A stretch of 28,069 bases of DNA from Actinomycetota bacterium (GCA_005885085.1 VAXY01000086.1:1-28069), one strand, 5' to 3'; counted from the stretch's first letter, positions 14,877-22,017 are shown. Notes: generated by a model not told the origin, from the letters alone. A program made the numbers and translations.

Positions 14877-16388
14877 TCAGGCTGACGTCAGCTCGGCGAT
14901 GAGGGGCGTCGTGTCGAACGGCTCGTAGCCCAGCCGCGCAGCGATCTCCTCGCTCGAGGGCTTCGTTCCTTCGGCGAAGAGCGCGCGCAGGATCTCCCCG
15001 GTCTTGGCGTTCCGCCACCAGTCGTCCCCGACCTCGTCGATCAGGTGTGCGCGCAGCTGCGCATGGCGGATCCAGGCGCGGAGGTAATCCGCCGAGTAGA
15101 ACCCGGCGTCCATGTCGGCGAGATGTCCCTCGCGCAGGTAGCGGACGCCGGTCGCCGCGGTCAGCTTCTCAGCGTAGTCGTCGCTGGTCGTGCCGGCGTT
15201 CTCGAAGCTCGACCAGAAGCCGAGCTCGAACTGCAGCTTGGCCGCGTAGCGCCGGAACAGGAGCGCCTCGAGAAAGACCGTCGCCTCGGCGTTCGTCGCG
15301 GCGGCCTCATCGCTGAGGCCGAAATGCTGCGCATGCCACCCGGCCTCGCGCGTGATCGCCTCGCAGATGTACGAGTAGATCTCCGTCAGCGCATGGTCGC
15401 GGGAGATCCTGCGGAACGTGTACGGGAGCGTCGGGTCGCAGCCGGCATAGTGGAGCGCATGACCGGCCTCGTGCATGAACGCCTGGTAATCGTGCAAGCC
15501 ACCCTGGGCGCGGGTGATCAGGTGGACGACCTTCGGCGGATCGGAGGCGATCACGCATGCGCGCGGCGACTTCTGCGGTCGGTCGTCGAGGTCGAGGCGG
15601 ATGTTCCGATCGGCCGCGACGTCGAACCCGAGCGCGCTCAGCGTCTGCAGGCAGACGTCGGTCGCGCGGTCCTTCGTGTAGGTGCCGTCGAGCGGCGACA
15701 GGCGGCGGATGTAACCCATGTGTGCAGACGATGGCTGGGGTTCACGTTCCGGCCCGAGCAGGCGTTCGAACCACGATTCCCGCAGCTCGAGGAACGTTGC
15801 TTCAATCTGCTCGCTCGTCGTCCGCAGCACAGCTTCGAGGTCGCGTAGTGAGATCTGCTTCTCGTCCTCAGTGCGGGCGACGGGGTCGGGCTCGTCGGTC
15901 AGGTCGGCCTCGAGCTCGTCGTACTCGCGCAGGAGAGAAAGCCTTTGCTCGTTGAACTCCGCCGAGGCGCGCCGATGGAGATCGCCGAGCTCGTCCCGGT
16001 CGTTGTAATCCGGAAGCACGGCGAGCTGCGCCAGCGCCGAGCGCAGAGGCAGCTCTTCGCCCTTGAACGTGACACGCGCCGCGAGGAGTGCGTTCTCGAG
16101 CTCGTCCTCCTTTTCGGCGAGCTCCGCAGCGACGAGACCGCTCTCGCACGTCTTGCGCAGGCGGTAGAGCCATTCGCGTTGCTCGGCGCCGCCACTCTCC
16201 TCCTCCGCGCGCAACGCCTGAAGCTGCTCGCGGCTGAAGAGATCGGCGTACCGCGCGACGATCGCGGCCTGCTCGGAAACTTCCTTTTCGCCGACGCGGA
16301 CCAGTCGGCCCTCCTCCGAGCGCTCGTACAGGTAGCGCTGAAGCTGCTGCTCGAATTCGGCCGGGCTGCGGACCGCCGTCGTCGACAT
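14877..16388 (-). CDS. M3-family-like zinc metallopeptidase (oligoendopeptidase-like)
   Basis: A 503-residue protein with the gluzincin motif HEAGH at 306-310 and a downstream Glu ligand candidate E336 in DHALTEIYSY, as in M3 oligopeptidases. The N-terminal 200 residues are helical and rich in Glu and Arg, like the capping helices that limit M3 enzymes to peptides. It is somewhat shorter than oligoendopeptidase F (about 560-600). No signal peptide. The middle gene of a minus-strand operon with a response regulator 10 nt upstream and an M14 carboxypeptidase directly downstream, suggesting stepwise intracellular peptide breakdown. A TAGAGT hexamer sits 7 nt before the ATG, so it may also have its own leaderless promoter. 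Confidence 0.88.
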   Translation of the reverse strand: MSTTAVRSPAEFEQQLQRYLYERSEEGRLVRVGEKEVSEQAAIVARYADLFSREQLQALRAEEESGGAEQREWLYRLRKTCESGLVAAELAEKEDELENALLAARVTFKGEELPLRSALAQLAVLPDYNDRDELGDLHRRASAEFNEQRLSLLREYDELEADLTDEPDPVARTEDEKQISLRDLEAVLRTTSEQIEATFLELRESWFERLLGPEREPQPSSAHMGYIRRLSPLDGTYTKDRATDVCLQTLSALGFDVAADRNIRLDLDDRPQKSPRACVIASDPPKVVHLITRAQGGLHDYQAFMHEAGHALHYAGCDPTLPYTFRRISRDHALTEIYSYICEAITREAGWHAQHFGLSDEAAATNAEATVFLEALLFRRYAAKLQFELGFWSSFENAGTTSDDYAEKLTAATGVRYLREGHLADMDAGFYSADYLRAWIRHAQLRAHLIDEVGDDWWRNAKTGEILRALFAEGTKPSSEEIAARLGYEPFDTTPLIAELTSA

Positions 16389-16395
16389 CGAGAAG

Positions 16396-16401
16396 ACTCT
16401 A
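16396..16401 (-). promoter_or_regulatory. Candidate -10 (TAGAGT) for the M3-like peptidase gene
   Basis: TAGAGT on the minus strand is 7 nt before the ATG at 16388. Its first three bases are the stop codon of the response regulator gene. No Shine-Dalgarno intervenes. Confidence 0.4.
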
Positions 16402-16770
16402 TCCAGCTGTTCGCGCGGCGCGCGGCGCGAGCCTTGCCACAGTCGTCGTCAGCTGCTCGATCCTGAACGGCTTCGGGATGACGGCGTCGCTGTCCACTCC
16501 TTCGAGGCGGTCCGACCCGGTCAGCATCGCGACCTTCACACCGGGACGGTCGCGGCGGAGCTCCTGCAGGAACTCGAGGCCGTTGCCCGAGCCGACATGG
16601 ACGTCGAGCACCACGACGTCGACGGCGCCATCGGCGAGCTGTTCGCGCGCCTGCGGCAGCCCGCCGGCCTCGCGGACGCTCCAGCCCTCGAGCTCCAGGT
16701 TGAGCCGGCAGAGCAGTCGAATGGACGGATCGTCGTCGACGACGAGCACGGTCTGGGCGTGCGAATCCAC
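16399..16770 (-). CDS. Stand-alone receiver-domain response regulator
   Basis: A CheY-like receiver of 123 residues with all phosphotransfer positions: acidic pocket D12-D13 in VVDDDPS, phospho-acceptor D56 in VVVLDVH, T84 in MLTGSD and K100 in IPKPF. It has no output domain, so it must act on a partner protein. The GTG at 16770 gives the usual short N-terminus and lies 10 nt from a TAGACT hexamer; GTG 16818 would add 16 residues (MRRRIEVRATARLPPA) that do not look like receiver sequence. It is first in the operon with two metallopeptidases. No histidine kinase is encoded in the window. Confidence 0.9.
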   Translation of the reverse strand: MDSHAQTVLVVDDDPSIRLLCRLNLELEGWSVREAGGLPQAREQLADGAVDVVVLDVHVGSGNGLEFLQELRRDRPGVKVAMLTGSDRLEGVDSDAVIPKPFRIEQLTTTVARLAPRAARTAG

Positions 16771-16780
16771 GGCGGGCGGC

Positions 16781-16786
16781 AGTCTA
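16781..16786 (-). promoter_or_regulatory. Candidate -10 (TAGACT) for the response regulator operon
   Basis: TAGACT on the minus strand precedes the GTG at 16770 by 10 nt, slightly further than in the other cases in this window. It favours the 16770 start over 16818. Confidence 0.35.
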
Positions 16787-16834
16787 GCCGTGGCCCGTAC
16801 CTCGATCCTCCGGCGCACCGTTTACTCTTTGAAA

Positions 16835-17002
16835 ATGAGAAGTGAGCCCCCACGCTCCGAGGAGGTGGTGGGACGAGAGCTCGAGCGCCGCTGGGGTCTT
16901 GTACCGCGCCCGACACCGCAGTTTCGCCGACGCGCGTGGCTCCTATTCCAGCGCGCCTTGGACCCATTGGCTTCGCCTAGACCGTTGCGACGACGGCACT
17001 GA
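16835..17002 (+). other. Short ORF, possible truncated gene 5' end
   Basis: A 55-residue frame from ATG 16835, beginning MRSEPPRSEEVVGRELERR and continuing through WGLVPRP and a WLLFQRALDPLA phrase. Up to about residue 45 it reads like a genuine protein N-terminus with an amphipathic helix. The last residues (PRPLRRRH) are the antisense of the end of gltX and look like read-through. It may be the start of a gene whose remainder has been lost at the gltX 3' end, or a chance frame. No family assigned. Confidence 0.3.
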
Positions 17003-18245
17003 GCCGCCGCAGCGTCTCCTCCTTGCCCAGCAGCTCCAGGCTCTCGAACAATCCCGGTGACACCTTCGAGCCGGTGACTGCGATCCGGATCGGCTCAAAT
17101 GCTTTCCGCGGCGACAGCTCGAGCCGCGCGGCGAGCGCCCGCAGCGCGGACTCGATCTCGGGCGCGGCAAACGGCTCCACCTCTTGGAGCTCGTCGCGCG
17201 CGGCGGCGACGATCGCAACGCGCCCGTCGAGCGCCGCCGGGTCCGGGTGCACATCGCGAAAGAGAAAACCGGCGAAGTCCGGGAACTGCCCGAAGCGCTC
17301 GATCTTCTCCTGGACGATCGGGACAGCGCGCCGCACGAGCTGCTCGTCCCAGTCGTGTCCCGTCTCGCGCAGGTAGCGGACGAGCTCGTCGGCGTACTCA
17401 CCCTCCCGCAGCGCGCGGAGGTAGACGCCGTTCATCCAGTCGAGCTTCTGATAGTCGAATGTGGCCGGGCTCGGGACGACGCGGCCGAGGTCGAAGCGCT
17501 CGACCAGCTCGTCCCGCGACATGATCGTCGTCTTGTCGTCGTAGCTCCAGCCGAGCAGCGCGAGGAAGTTGACGAGCGCCGGCGCGTAATAGCCTTCGTG
17601 GCGGAAGTCGTCCACGGTCACCGAGCCGTGCCGCTTCGAGAGGCTCTTGCCGTCGGCGCCGAGGACGAACGAGACGTGCGCGTACACGGGGAGCTCGCCG
17701 CCGACCGCGCGAATCAGGTTGATCTGCTTCGGCGTGTTCGAGATGTGGTCCTCGCCGCGGATCACGTGTGTGATTCCGTCCCAGACGTCCTCCATCGGCG
17801 AGGCGAAGTTGTAGGTCGGACGGCCGTCGGAGCGGACGAGGACGAGATCCTCGAGCTTCTCGTTCGGGAACTCGATGGGGCCGCGCACGGCGTCCTCCCA
17901 CGCGGTCACGCCCTCGTCCGGCATCCGGAACCGGATCGCCCCCTCGTCTTCGTACGCCTTGTCCTCCTCCACGAGCCGGCGCGCGAGCTCGGCGCACTCC
18001 GCGATCCGATCGAGCTGGAACGTGACCTCGCCGTCCCAGTCGAGTCCAAGCCACCGGAGGGACTCCTGAATCTGCTCCGTCGCCTCCGCGACCTCACGGC
18101 TCGTGTCGGTGTTCTCGATGCGAAGGCGGAACTCGCCGCCGTGATGGCGCGCGAAGAGCCAGTTGAACAGCGCGGTGCGCACGTTCCCGATATGCAGAAA
18201 GCCGGTCGGGCTCGGCGCCATCCGAACGCGGACGGGTGCAGTCAT
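16977..18245 (-). CDS. gltX: Glutamate--tRNA ligase
   Basis: A 422-residue class I aminoacyl-tRNA synthetase that charges tRNA-Glu (and in organisms using the transamidation route, tRNA-Gln). Visible signatures are MAPSPTGFLHIGN (HIGH-type motif at 18-21, as HIGN), the RIENTDTSR segment, RGEDHISNTPKQ, and the KMSKS-type motif SLSKRHG. At 422 residues it is shorter than typical bacterial GltX (about 470-490): after LVEEDKAYEDEGAIRFRMP there is no CxC...C zinc-binding insert. The start ATG 18245 (MTAPVRVRMAPSP) has a TAGGAT hexamer 7 nt upstream; a longer frame upstream is not protein-like. The C-terminal anticodon-binding domain appears complete. Confidence 0.95.
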   Translation of the reverse strand: MTAPVRVRMAPSPTGFLHIGNVRTALFNWLFARHHGGEFRLRIENTDTSREVAEATEQIQESLRWLGLDWDGEVTFQLDRIAECAELARRLVEEDKAYEDEGAIRFRMPDEGVTAWEDAVRGPIEFPNEKLEDLVLVRSDGRPTYNFASPMEDVWDGITHVIRGEDHISNTPKQINLIRAVGGELPVYAHVSFVLGADGKSLSKRHGSVTVDDFRHEGYYAPALVNFLALLGWSYDDKTTIMSRDELVERFDLGRVVPSPATFDYQKLDWMNGVYLRALREGEYADELVRYLRETGHDWDEQLVRRAVPIVQEKIERFGQFPDFAGFLFRDVHPDPAALDGRVAIVAAARDELQEVEPFAAPEIESALRALAARLELSPRKAFEPIRIAVTGSKVSPGLFESLELLGKEETLRRLSAVVATV

Positions 18246-18252
18246 GCGAGAA

Positions 18253-18258
18253 ATCCTA
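18253..18258 (-). promoter_or_regulatory. Candidate -10 (TAGGAT) for gltX
   Basis: TAGGAT on the minus strand lies 7 nt before the gltX ATG, with no ribosome site between. It fits a leaderless mRNA. The 191-bp gltX-nfo gap otherwise holds G+C-rich sequence and the nfo operator-like palindrome. Confidence 0.45.
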
Positions 18259-18414
18259 CGCAGCCACGACCGCCACGCATCGGCGGGGGGAATGGTCGAG
18301 GCGGCGAGGCGAAGCATCGCCGCGCCGCACGGAAGGGAACTGCCGCCCACCACCCTGGAGCCCGCGGGCCTCGCCCGCACGCGTCCCCGCGAAGCGGCGA
18401 AGCGTCGGATTGCT

Positions 18415-18432
18415 CGAAAGCTTTAGCTTTCG
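18415..18432. promoter_or_regulatory. 8-bp-arm palindrome overlapping the nfo promoter
   Basis: CGAAAGCT and AGCTTTCG are perfect arms separated by TT. The palindrome covers the TAGCTT hexamer (18424-18429) that lies 7 nt before the nfo ATG. It could be an operator for a dimeric regulator of this DNA-repair gene or a small RNA hairpin. Confidence 0.4.
18424..18429 (+). promoter_or_regulatory. Candidate -10 (TAGCTT) for nfo
   Basis: TAGCTT is 7 nt before the ATG at 18437; no Shine-Dalgarno is present. The spacing is the same as for gltX and the M3-like gene. Confidence 0.4.
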
Positions 18433-18436
18433 CGCA

Positions 18437-19279
18437 ATGTTGTTCGGAGCGCATTGCTCGGGGGGAATCAAGAAAGCCTTGGACAACGCCGTCGGGATGA
18501 ACGCAGACGCGGTGCAGCTCTTCGTGCAGAGCCCGCGCACGTGGCGCTTCCCGGATCACGATCCCAAGGTTCTCGAGCGTTTCCGCGAGCGGCGCGAGGA
18601 GACGGGCCTGCCGGTCCTCGTGCACAGCCTCTACCTCGTCAACCTCGCGGCGCCCGACGACGCGGTCTACACGAAGAGCGTCGACACGATGCGCGCGACC
18701 GTCGACGCTGCGTGCGCCGTCCATGCCGAGGGCGTGGTCTTCCACGTCGGCTCGCACCTCGGAGCCGGCTTCGAAGCCGGGCTCGAGCGGGTCGTGCCGG
18801 CGCTCGAGCAGGTGCTCGACCGCTGCAACGAGCGCACCTGGGTGCTGATGGAGAACTCCGCCGGCGCGGGCGGGACGATTGGCCGCTCCGTCGACGAACT
18901 CGCCGTGATCTTCGACTTGCTGGGAAGGCACGAGCGGCTCGGCCTCTGCCTCGACTCCTGCCACTGGTACGTCTCGGGCATCGATGTCACCGATCCGGAT
19001 GCGCTCGACGCCGCACTGCGCGACGTCGACGACCGCATCGGGCTCGACCGGCTGCGAGCGTTGCACGCGAACGACGCCAAGGCGCCGCTCGGATCGAACC
19101 GCGACCGTCACGACAACATCGGCGACGGCGTCATGGGCGAGGGGCTCGGCGTCTTCCTCGCCCACCCGAGGCTGCAGCAGCTCCCCGTCGTGCTCGAGGT
19201 GCCCGGCCGGGACGGACACGGCCCGAACGCCGAGGAGATCAAAAAGCTGCGTGAACTCCACGCGCGCGCCACTGCCTAG
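18437..19279 (+). CDS. nfo: Deoxyribonuclease IV (endonuclease IV, AP endonuclease)
   Basis: A 280-residue TIM-barrel AP endonuclease that cleaves 5' of abasic sites and trims 3'-blocked ends in base-excision repair. All nine trinuclear-zinc ligands of E. coli Nfo have counterparts: H63 (VLVHSLY), H103 (VFHVGSH), E139 (LMENSAG), D173 and H176 (LDSCH), H210 (LHAND), D223 and H225 (NRDRHDNIG) and E254 (LEVPG). The start ATG 18437 begins MLFGAHCSGG, the standard family N-terminus; a longer frame from 18236 overlaps the gltX start and is rejected. The gene diverges from gltX. Functionally it complements the uracil-DNA-glycosylase-like gene at the start of the window, but the two are far apart. 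Confidence 0.95.
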   Translation: MLFGAHCSGGIKKALDNAVGMNADAVQLFVQSPRTWRFPDHDPKVLERFRERREETGLPVLVHSLYLVNLAAPDDAVYTKSVDTMRATVDAACAVHAEGVVFHVGSHLGAGFEAGLERVVPALEQVLDRCNERTWVLMENSAGAGGTIGRSVDELAVIFDLLGRHERLGLCLDSCHWYVSGIDVTDPDALDAALRDVDDRIGLDRLRALHANDAKAPLGSNRDRHDNIGDGVMGEGLGVFLAHPRLQQLPVVLEVPGRDGHGPNAEEIKKLRELHARATA

Positions 19280-19305
19280 GTACCGCTTGTCGGTGCCGCA
19301 TTAGA

Positions 19306-19332
19306 GGTCGTGTGAGCTCGGCTCACACGACC
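19306..19332 (+). promoter_or_regulatory. 12-bp-arm perfect hairpin over the MFS start codon
   Basis: GGTCGTGTGAGC (19306-19317) and GCTCACACGACC (19321-19332) are perfect complements with loop TCG. The GTG start at 19312 lies inside the left arm, and the AGAGG ribosome site (19303-19307) touches its base. It could be an RNA hairpin blocking translation or, as DNA, an operator for a regulator. If the true start were further in (for example GTG 19351) it would be wholly upstream. Confidence 0.5.
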
Positions 19333-20459
19333 GTTTCCCCTTACCGGTGGACAGTGCTTGCGGCAGGCGTGTTTGCCACAGCCGCAAACTCGGCCATCCT
19401 GCTCGGACTCCCGGCGATAGCCCCAGCACTGCGACGCGCGTACGACTTGACGCTGACACAGGTGGGCGTCGTCCTTGCCGCCCTGAATTTCGGAGCGCTG
19501 GCAACGTTGCTCCTGTGGGGAATCGTCGCTGACCGGATCGGGGAACGCAGGGTCATTGCGGCCGGACAAGTGGGCGCGGCCGCAGCGCTCGTCTGGGCGG
19601 CCCGCACGTCGTCATACGGCGCCCTGGTCGCGGCGCTGTCGGTGACGGGAGCCCTCGGTGCCGGGGTCAACGCCGCCAGCGGGCGAGCCGTGATGGGCTG
19701 GTTCGGCGAACACGAGCGAGGGCTGGCTCTGGGGATACGGCAGATGGGCGTCCCACTGGGCGGGGCCGTCGCCGCCGGCGCGCTCCCGGCGCTGAACGAC
19801 CAGATCAGCCTCGGTGCCGCCTTCTACGGTCTCGCAGTCGGTTGCCTGGTATCCGCGCTGATCGGCGCATCACTCATCAGGGCGGAGCCCAACGAGGAGC
19901 ACAGCGTCCTCGCCCGCCCACTTCGAGACGCGCGAATTTGGCGCATCTGCACGGCGAGCACCTTCTACGTGATGACGCAGATCAGCTTGCTCGGATTCTT
20001 CGTCCTCTTTCTGCACGATCGACGCGGCGCGTCGACCGCGGTCGCCGCGAGTGCACTGGCCGCGACGCAGCTACTCGGCGGAGCAGCACGGATTGCGGCC
20101 GGCCGCTGGTCAGACCGCCTGCGGGCGCGGGTCGTGCCGCTGCGGAAGGTCGCGCTCGCCCTCGCCGTATCGCTTGGGGCGGTCGCGGCCCTGGTCAGGG
20201 CGCCGCTCCCGATTCTTGTCCCGGCGCTCGTACTCGCCGGGGCGTTCGGGCTCTCGTGGAACGGGCTCTCGTTCACGGCGGCGGCCGAGGCTGCCGGCCG
20301 CGCTCGGAGCGGCGCCGCGCTCGGGCTCCAGCAGACCTTTCTCTCGGGAGGATCGATCGTCGCACCGATCGGTCGTGGCGGCTCGCATTCGCCCTCGCAG
20401 CGGTCAGTCCGCTCGTGGGCTACGCGGTGCTCAGTCCGCTAGCTGAGCGAAGACCTTGA
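19312..20459 (+). pseudogene. Major facilitator superfamily transporter, frame-disrupted near C-terminus
   Basis: A 12-helix MFS permease. Helix 1 is WTVLAAGVFATAANSAILLGLPA; the loop 2-3 motif reads WGIVADRIGERR (canonical G-x-x-x-D-R-x-G-R-R form), and GWFGEHERGLALGIRQMGVPLGGA fits helix 4-5. Frame 1 holds to QQTFLSGGSIVAPI (20370), after which it runs into nonsense and stops at 20442. One frame over, from 20373, SWRLAFALAAVSPLVGYAVL gives helix 12 and the stop at 20459. Homologues carry about nine residues between API and SWR; only 5 nt remain before the Trp codon, so roughly 25 nt are missing. Its repaired 3' end overlaps the convergent Cys-rich gene by 29 bp. Substrate unknown. Confidence 0.8.
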
Positions 20460-20847
20460 AGGTCGGGCGCCCGACGGGCAGCTCGTGGAACTCCGGGTTG
20501 ACGCAGCCAAGCTTGCCCGTCCGCTCGGCGCCGTAGCACTCCTCGACCTCGACGCGGCACATCGGCAGCGGCGCGCGCGTCGTTCGCATGGCGCCGAAGC
20601 CCTCGCGCCGGCGCTCGGCCTCCCGCAGCATCTCCAGGTCGATCTCGGCGCCGTAGACCTTCTGCATGCAGCCGATGTACGTGTGGCCGAACTCTTCGAA
20701 CGCGTAGAGGAACGGGCACGCCCGATCCACACACGCCGACGGATAGACCACCTTGTCGCAGTGCACCTCGCAGCGCCGGCACTCGAGCTCGTCCTGCGGC
20801 CGGAGCGGGAGCTCCGTTGTGGTCGCGACGCCTGACGCTGGTGTCAT
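20431..20847 (-). CDS. Cysteine-rich hypothetical protein, probably metal-binding
   Basis: A 138-residue soluble protein with nine cysteines: C23, C26, C30, C39, C44, C60, C97, C104 and C115. The first five have the spacing C-x2-C-x3-C-x8-C-x4-C, and the later ones occur as GCM, MCRVEVEECYG and LGCVNPEF. The pattern suggests one or two zinc or iron-sulfur sites, but no named family is recognised. There is no signal peptide, so disulfides are unlikely in the cytoplasm. The start ATG 20847 lacks a Shine-Dalgarno; GAAAAT is 6 nt upstream, roughly in the leaderless position. Divergent from the cation antiporter gene by 71 bp. Confidence 0.75.
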   Translation of the reverse strand: MTPASGVATTTELPLRPQDELECRRCEVHCDKVVYPSACVDRACPFLYAFEEFGHTYIGCMQKVYGAEIDLEMLREAERRREGFGAMRTTRAPLPMCRVEVEECYGAERTGKLGCVNPEFHELPVGRPTFKVFAQLAD

Positions 20848-20885
20848 GTAGGAATTTTCATGCCCAGAACCGCGCGCCGCAAGAC

Positions 20886-20910
20886 TTGACAGCGTGCTGC
20901 TCTATAAGCT
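20886..20910 (+). promoter_or_regulatory. Candidate promoter of the CAX antiporter gene
   Basis: TTGACA at 20886-20891 is a perfect -35 hexamer. TAAGCT at 20905-20910 lies 8 nt before the GTG start, in the leaderless layout, but only 13 nt from the TTGACA, shorter than the usual 17. TAGGGC at 20910-20915 would give an 18-nt spacer but falls very close to the start. One of the two pairs may be real. Confidence 0.4.
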
Positions 20911-20918
20911 AGGGCGGC

Positions 20919-21953
20919 GTGGCGCGACGACTCCTTTGGGCCTCGCTTGCGCTCGCCCCGGTCACGATTCTCGTCGATGCCGTTGCCAATCCGGGCAAGG
21001 TGGCGCTGTTCGTTCTCTCTGCGGTCGCACTCGTGCCACTCGCATGGCTGATCGGCGAGGCCACCGAGCACGCCGGCGAGCACACGGGGCCGCGGATCGG
21101 CGGCCTCCTGAACGCCAGCTTCGGCAACGCGCCCGAGGTGATCATCGCGTTGATCGCCGTGGCCGACAACCTCCCGAACGTCGTCCGCGGGTCGCTCGCC
21201 GGCAGCGTCGTGTCCAACATCCTGCTCGTGCTCGGGGCGGCGCTCGTGCTCGGTCAGGACGAGGCGCGGCTCGACCGCACCTCGCTGCTCGTTCAGCTCG
21301 GGCTCGTCGCGGTCGCCGTCCTGCTGCTGCTGATCCCGTCGATTCCGGGCTGGCACGGAAACCCCGACCGCCACTCGCTCACGCTGCTGAGCATCGGGCC
21401 GGCGGTTGCGTTACTCGTCCTGTACCTCGTCGTGACCACGATCGGTGTGCGGCGGCGCGCCGTACACGACGCCAGCGGAGCGACCGGCTGGAGCCTGCCC
21501 CTCTCACTCGCCGCGCTGGGAGCTGCGACGGCCGCGACGGCGGTGACGAGCGAGATCCTCGTGCACTCCCTGCAGGCGTTCGCCGAAGCGGCGAATCTGT
21601 CTCAGTTCTTCATCGCAATCGTGATCGTCGCGATCGTTGGCAACGCCGCGGAGCACGGCGGCGCCCTGGTGATCGCCCGTCGCGGCAAGATGAAGCTCGC
21701 CACCGAGATCGCGATCACGTCGAGCGCGCAGGTCGGCCTCCTGGTCCTGCCGGTCGTCGCTCTCGTCTCGTTCGCTTTCGCACATCCTCTCGCTCTCGCT
21801 TTCCGTCCGATCGAGCTGACCGCAATCGGCGGGGCTGCCGTCTTCGTCGCCTTCGTGATTCGCGACGGCATCTCCCGGCGCTGGGAGGGCGCGCTGCTGA
21901 TCGCCGTCTACGGCGCCCTCGTCGCCTGGTTCCTGGCCGCCGGCGACCGCTGA
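20919..21953 (+). CDS. Calcium/proton (cation) antiporter, CAX/ChaA type
   Basis: A 344-residue membrane protein of the Ca2+:cation antiporter superfamily with about ten to eleven helices. It carries the two inverted alpha-repeat motifs: GNAPEVIIALIAV in the first half (about 69-81) and GNAAEHGGALVIAR in the second (about 243-256), each with the conserved Glu that binds the cation. A central loop (about 115-160) separates the halves. Such proteins export Ca2+ (or Na+/K+ in ChaA) in exchange for protons. The GTG start is chosen because it begins a short soluble lead before helix 1 and matches the promoter spacing. Ion specificity is not readable from the sequence. Confidence 0.9.
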   Translation: MARRLLWASLALAPVTILVDAVANPGKVALFVLSAVALVPLAWLIGEATEHAGEHTGPRIGGLLNASFGNAPEVIIALIAVADNLPNVVRGSLAGSVVSNILLVLGAALVLGQDEARLDRTSLLVQLGLVAVAVLLLLIPSIPGWHGNPDRHSLTLLSIGPAVALLVLYLVVTTIGVRRRAVHDASGATGWSLPLSLAALGAATAATAVTSEILVHSLQAFAEAANLSQFFIAIVIVAIVGNAAEHGGALVIARRGKMKLATEIAITSSAQVGLLVLPVVALVSFAFAHPLALAFRPIELTAIGGAAVFVAFVIRDGISRRWEGALLIAVYGALVAWFLAAGDR

Positions 21954-22017
21954 GAAAGAGGCCGGTTACCCGTACTCCGCCCGCGCAGATCCGGTGCCAC
22001 ACTGGGGCCAACGACAT

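Noticed and set aside
13235..14902. 555-codon open frame on the plus strand opposite the M14 gene
   Set aside because: It is antisense to a clear metallopeptidase, has a low-complexity Arg/Val/Asp-rich product without motifs, and such frames are expected in high-G+C DNA.
18236..18436. Upstream extension of nfo to an ATG-like start at 18236
   Set aside because: It overlaps the gltX start, has no protein-like composition, and the family N-terminus begins at MLFGAHCSGG (18437).
17184..18500. 438-codon plus-strand frame opposite gltX
   Set aside because: Antisense shadow of gltX; no recognisable protein features.
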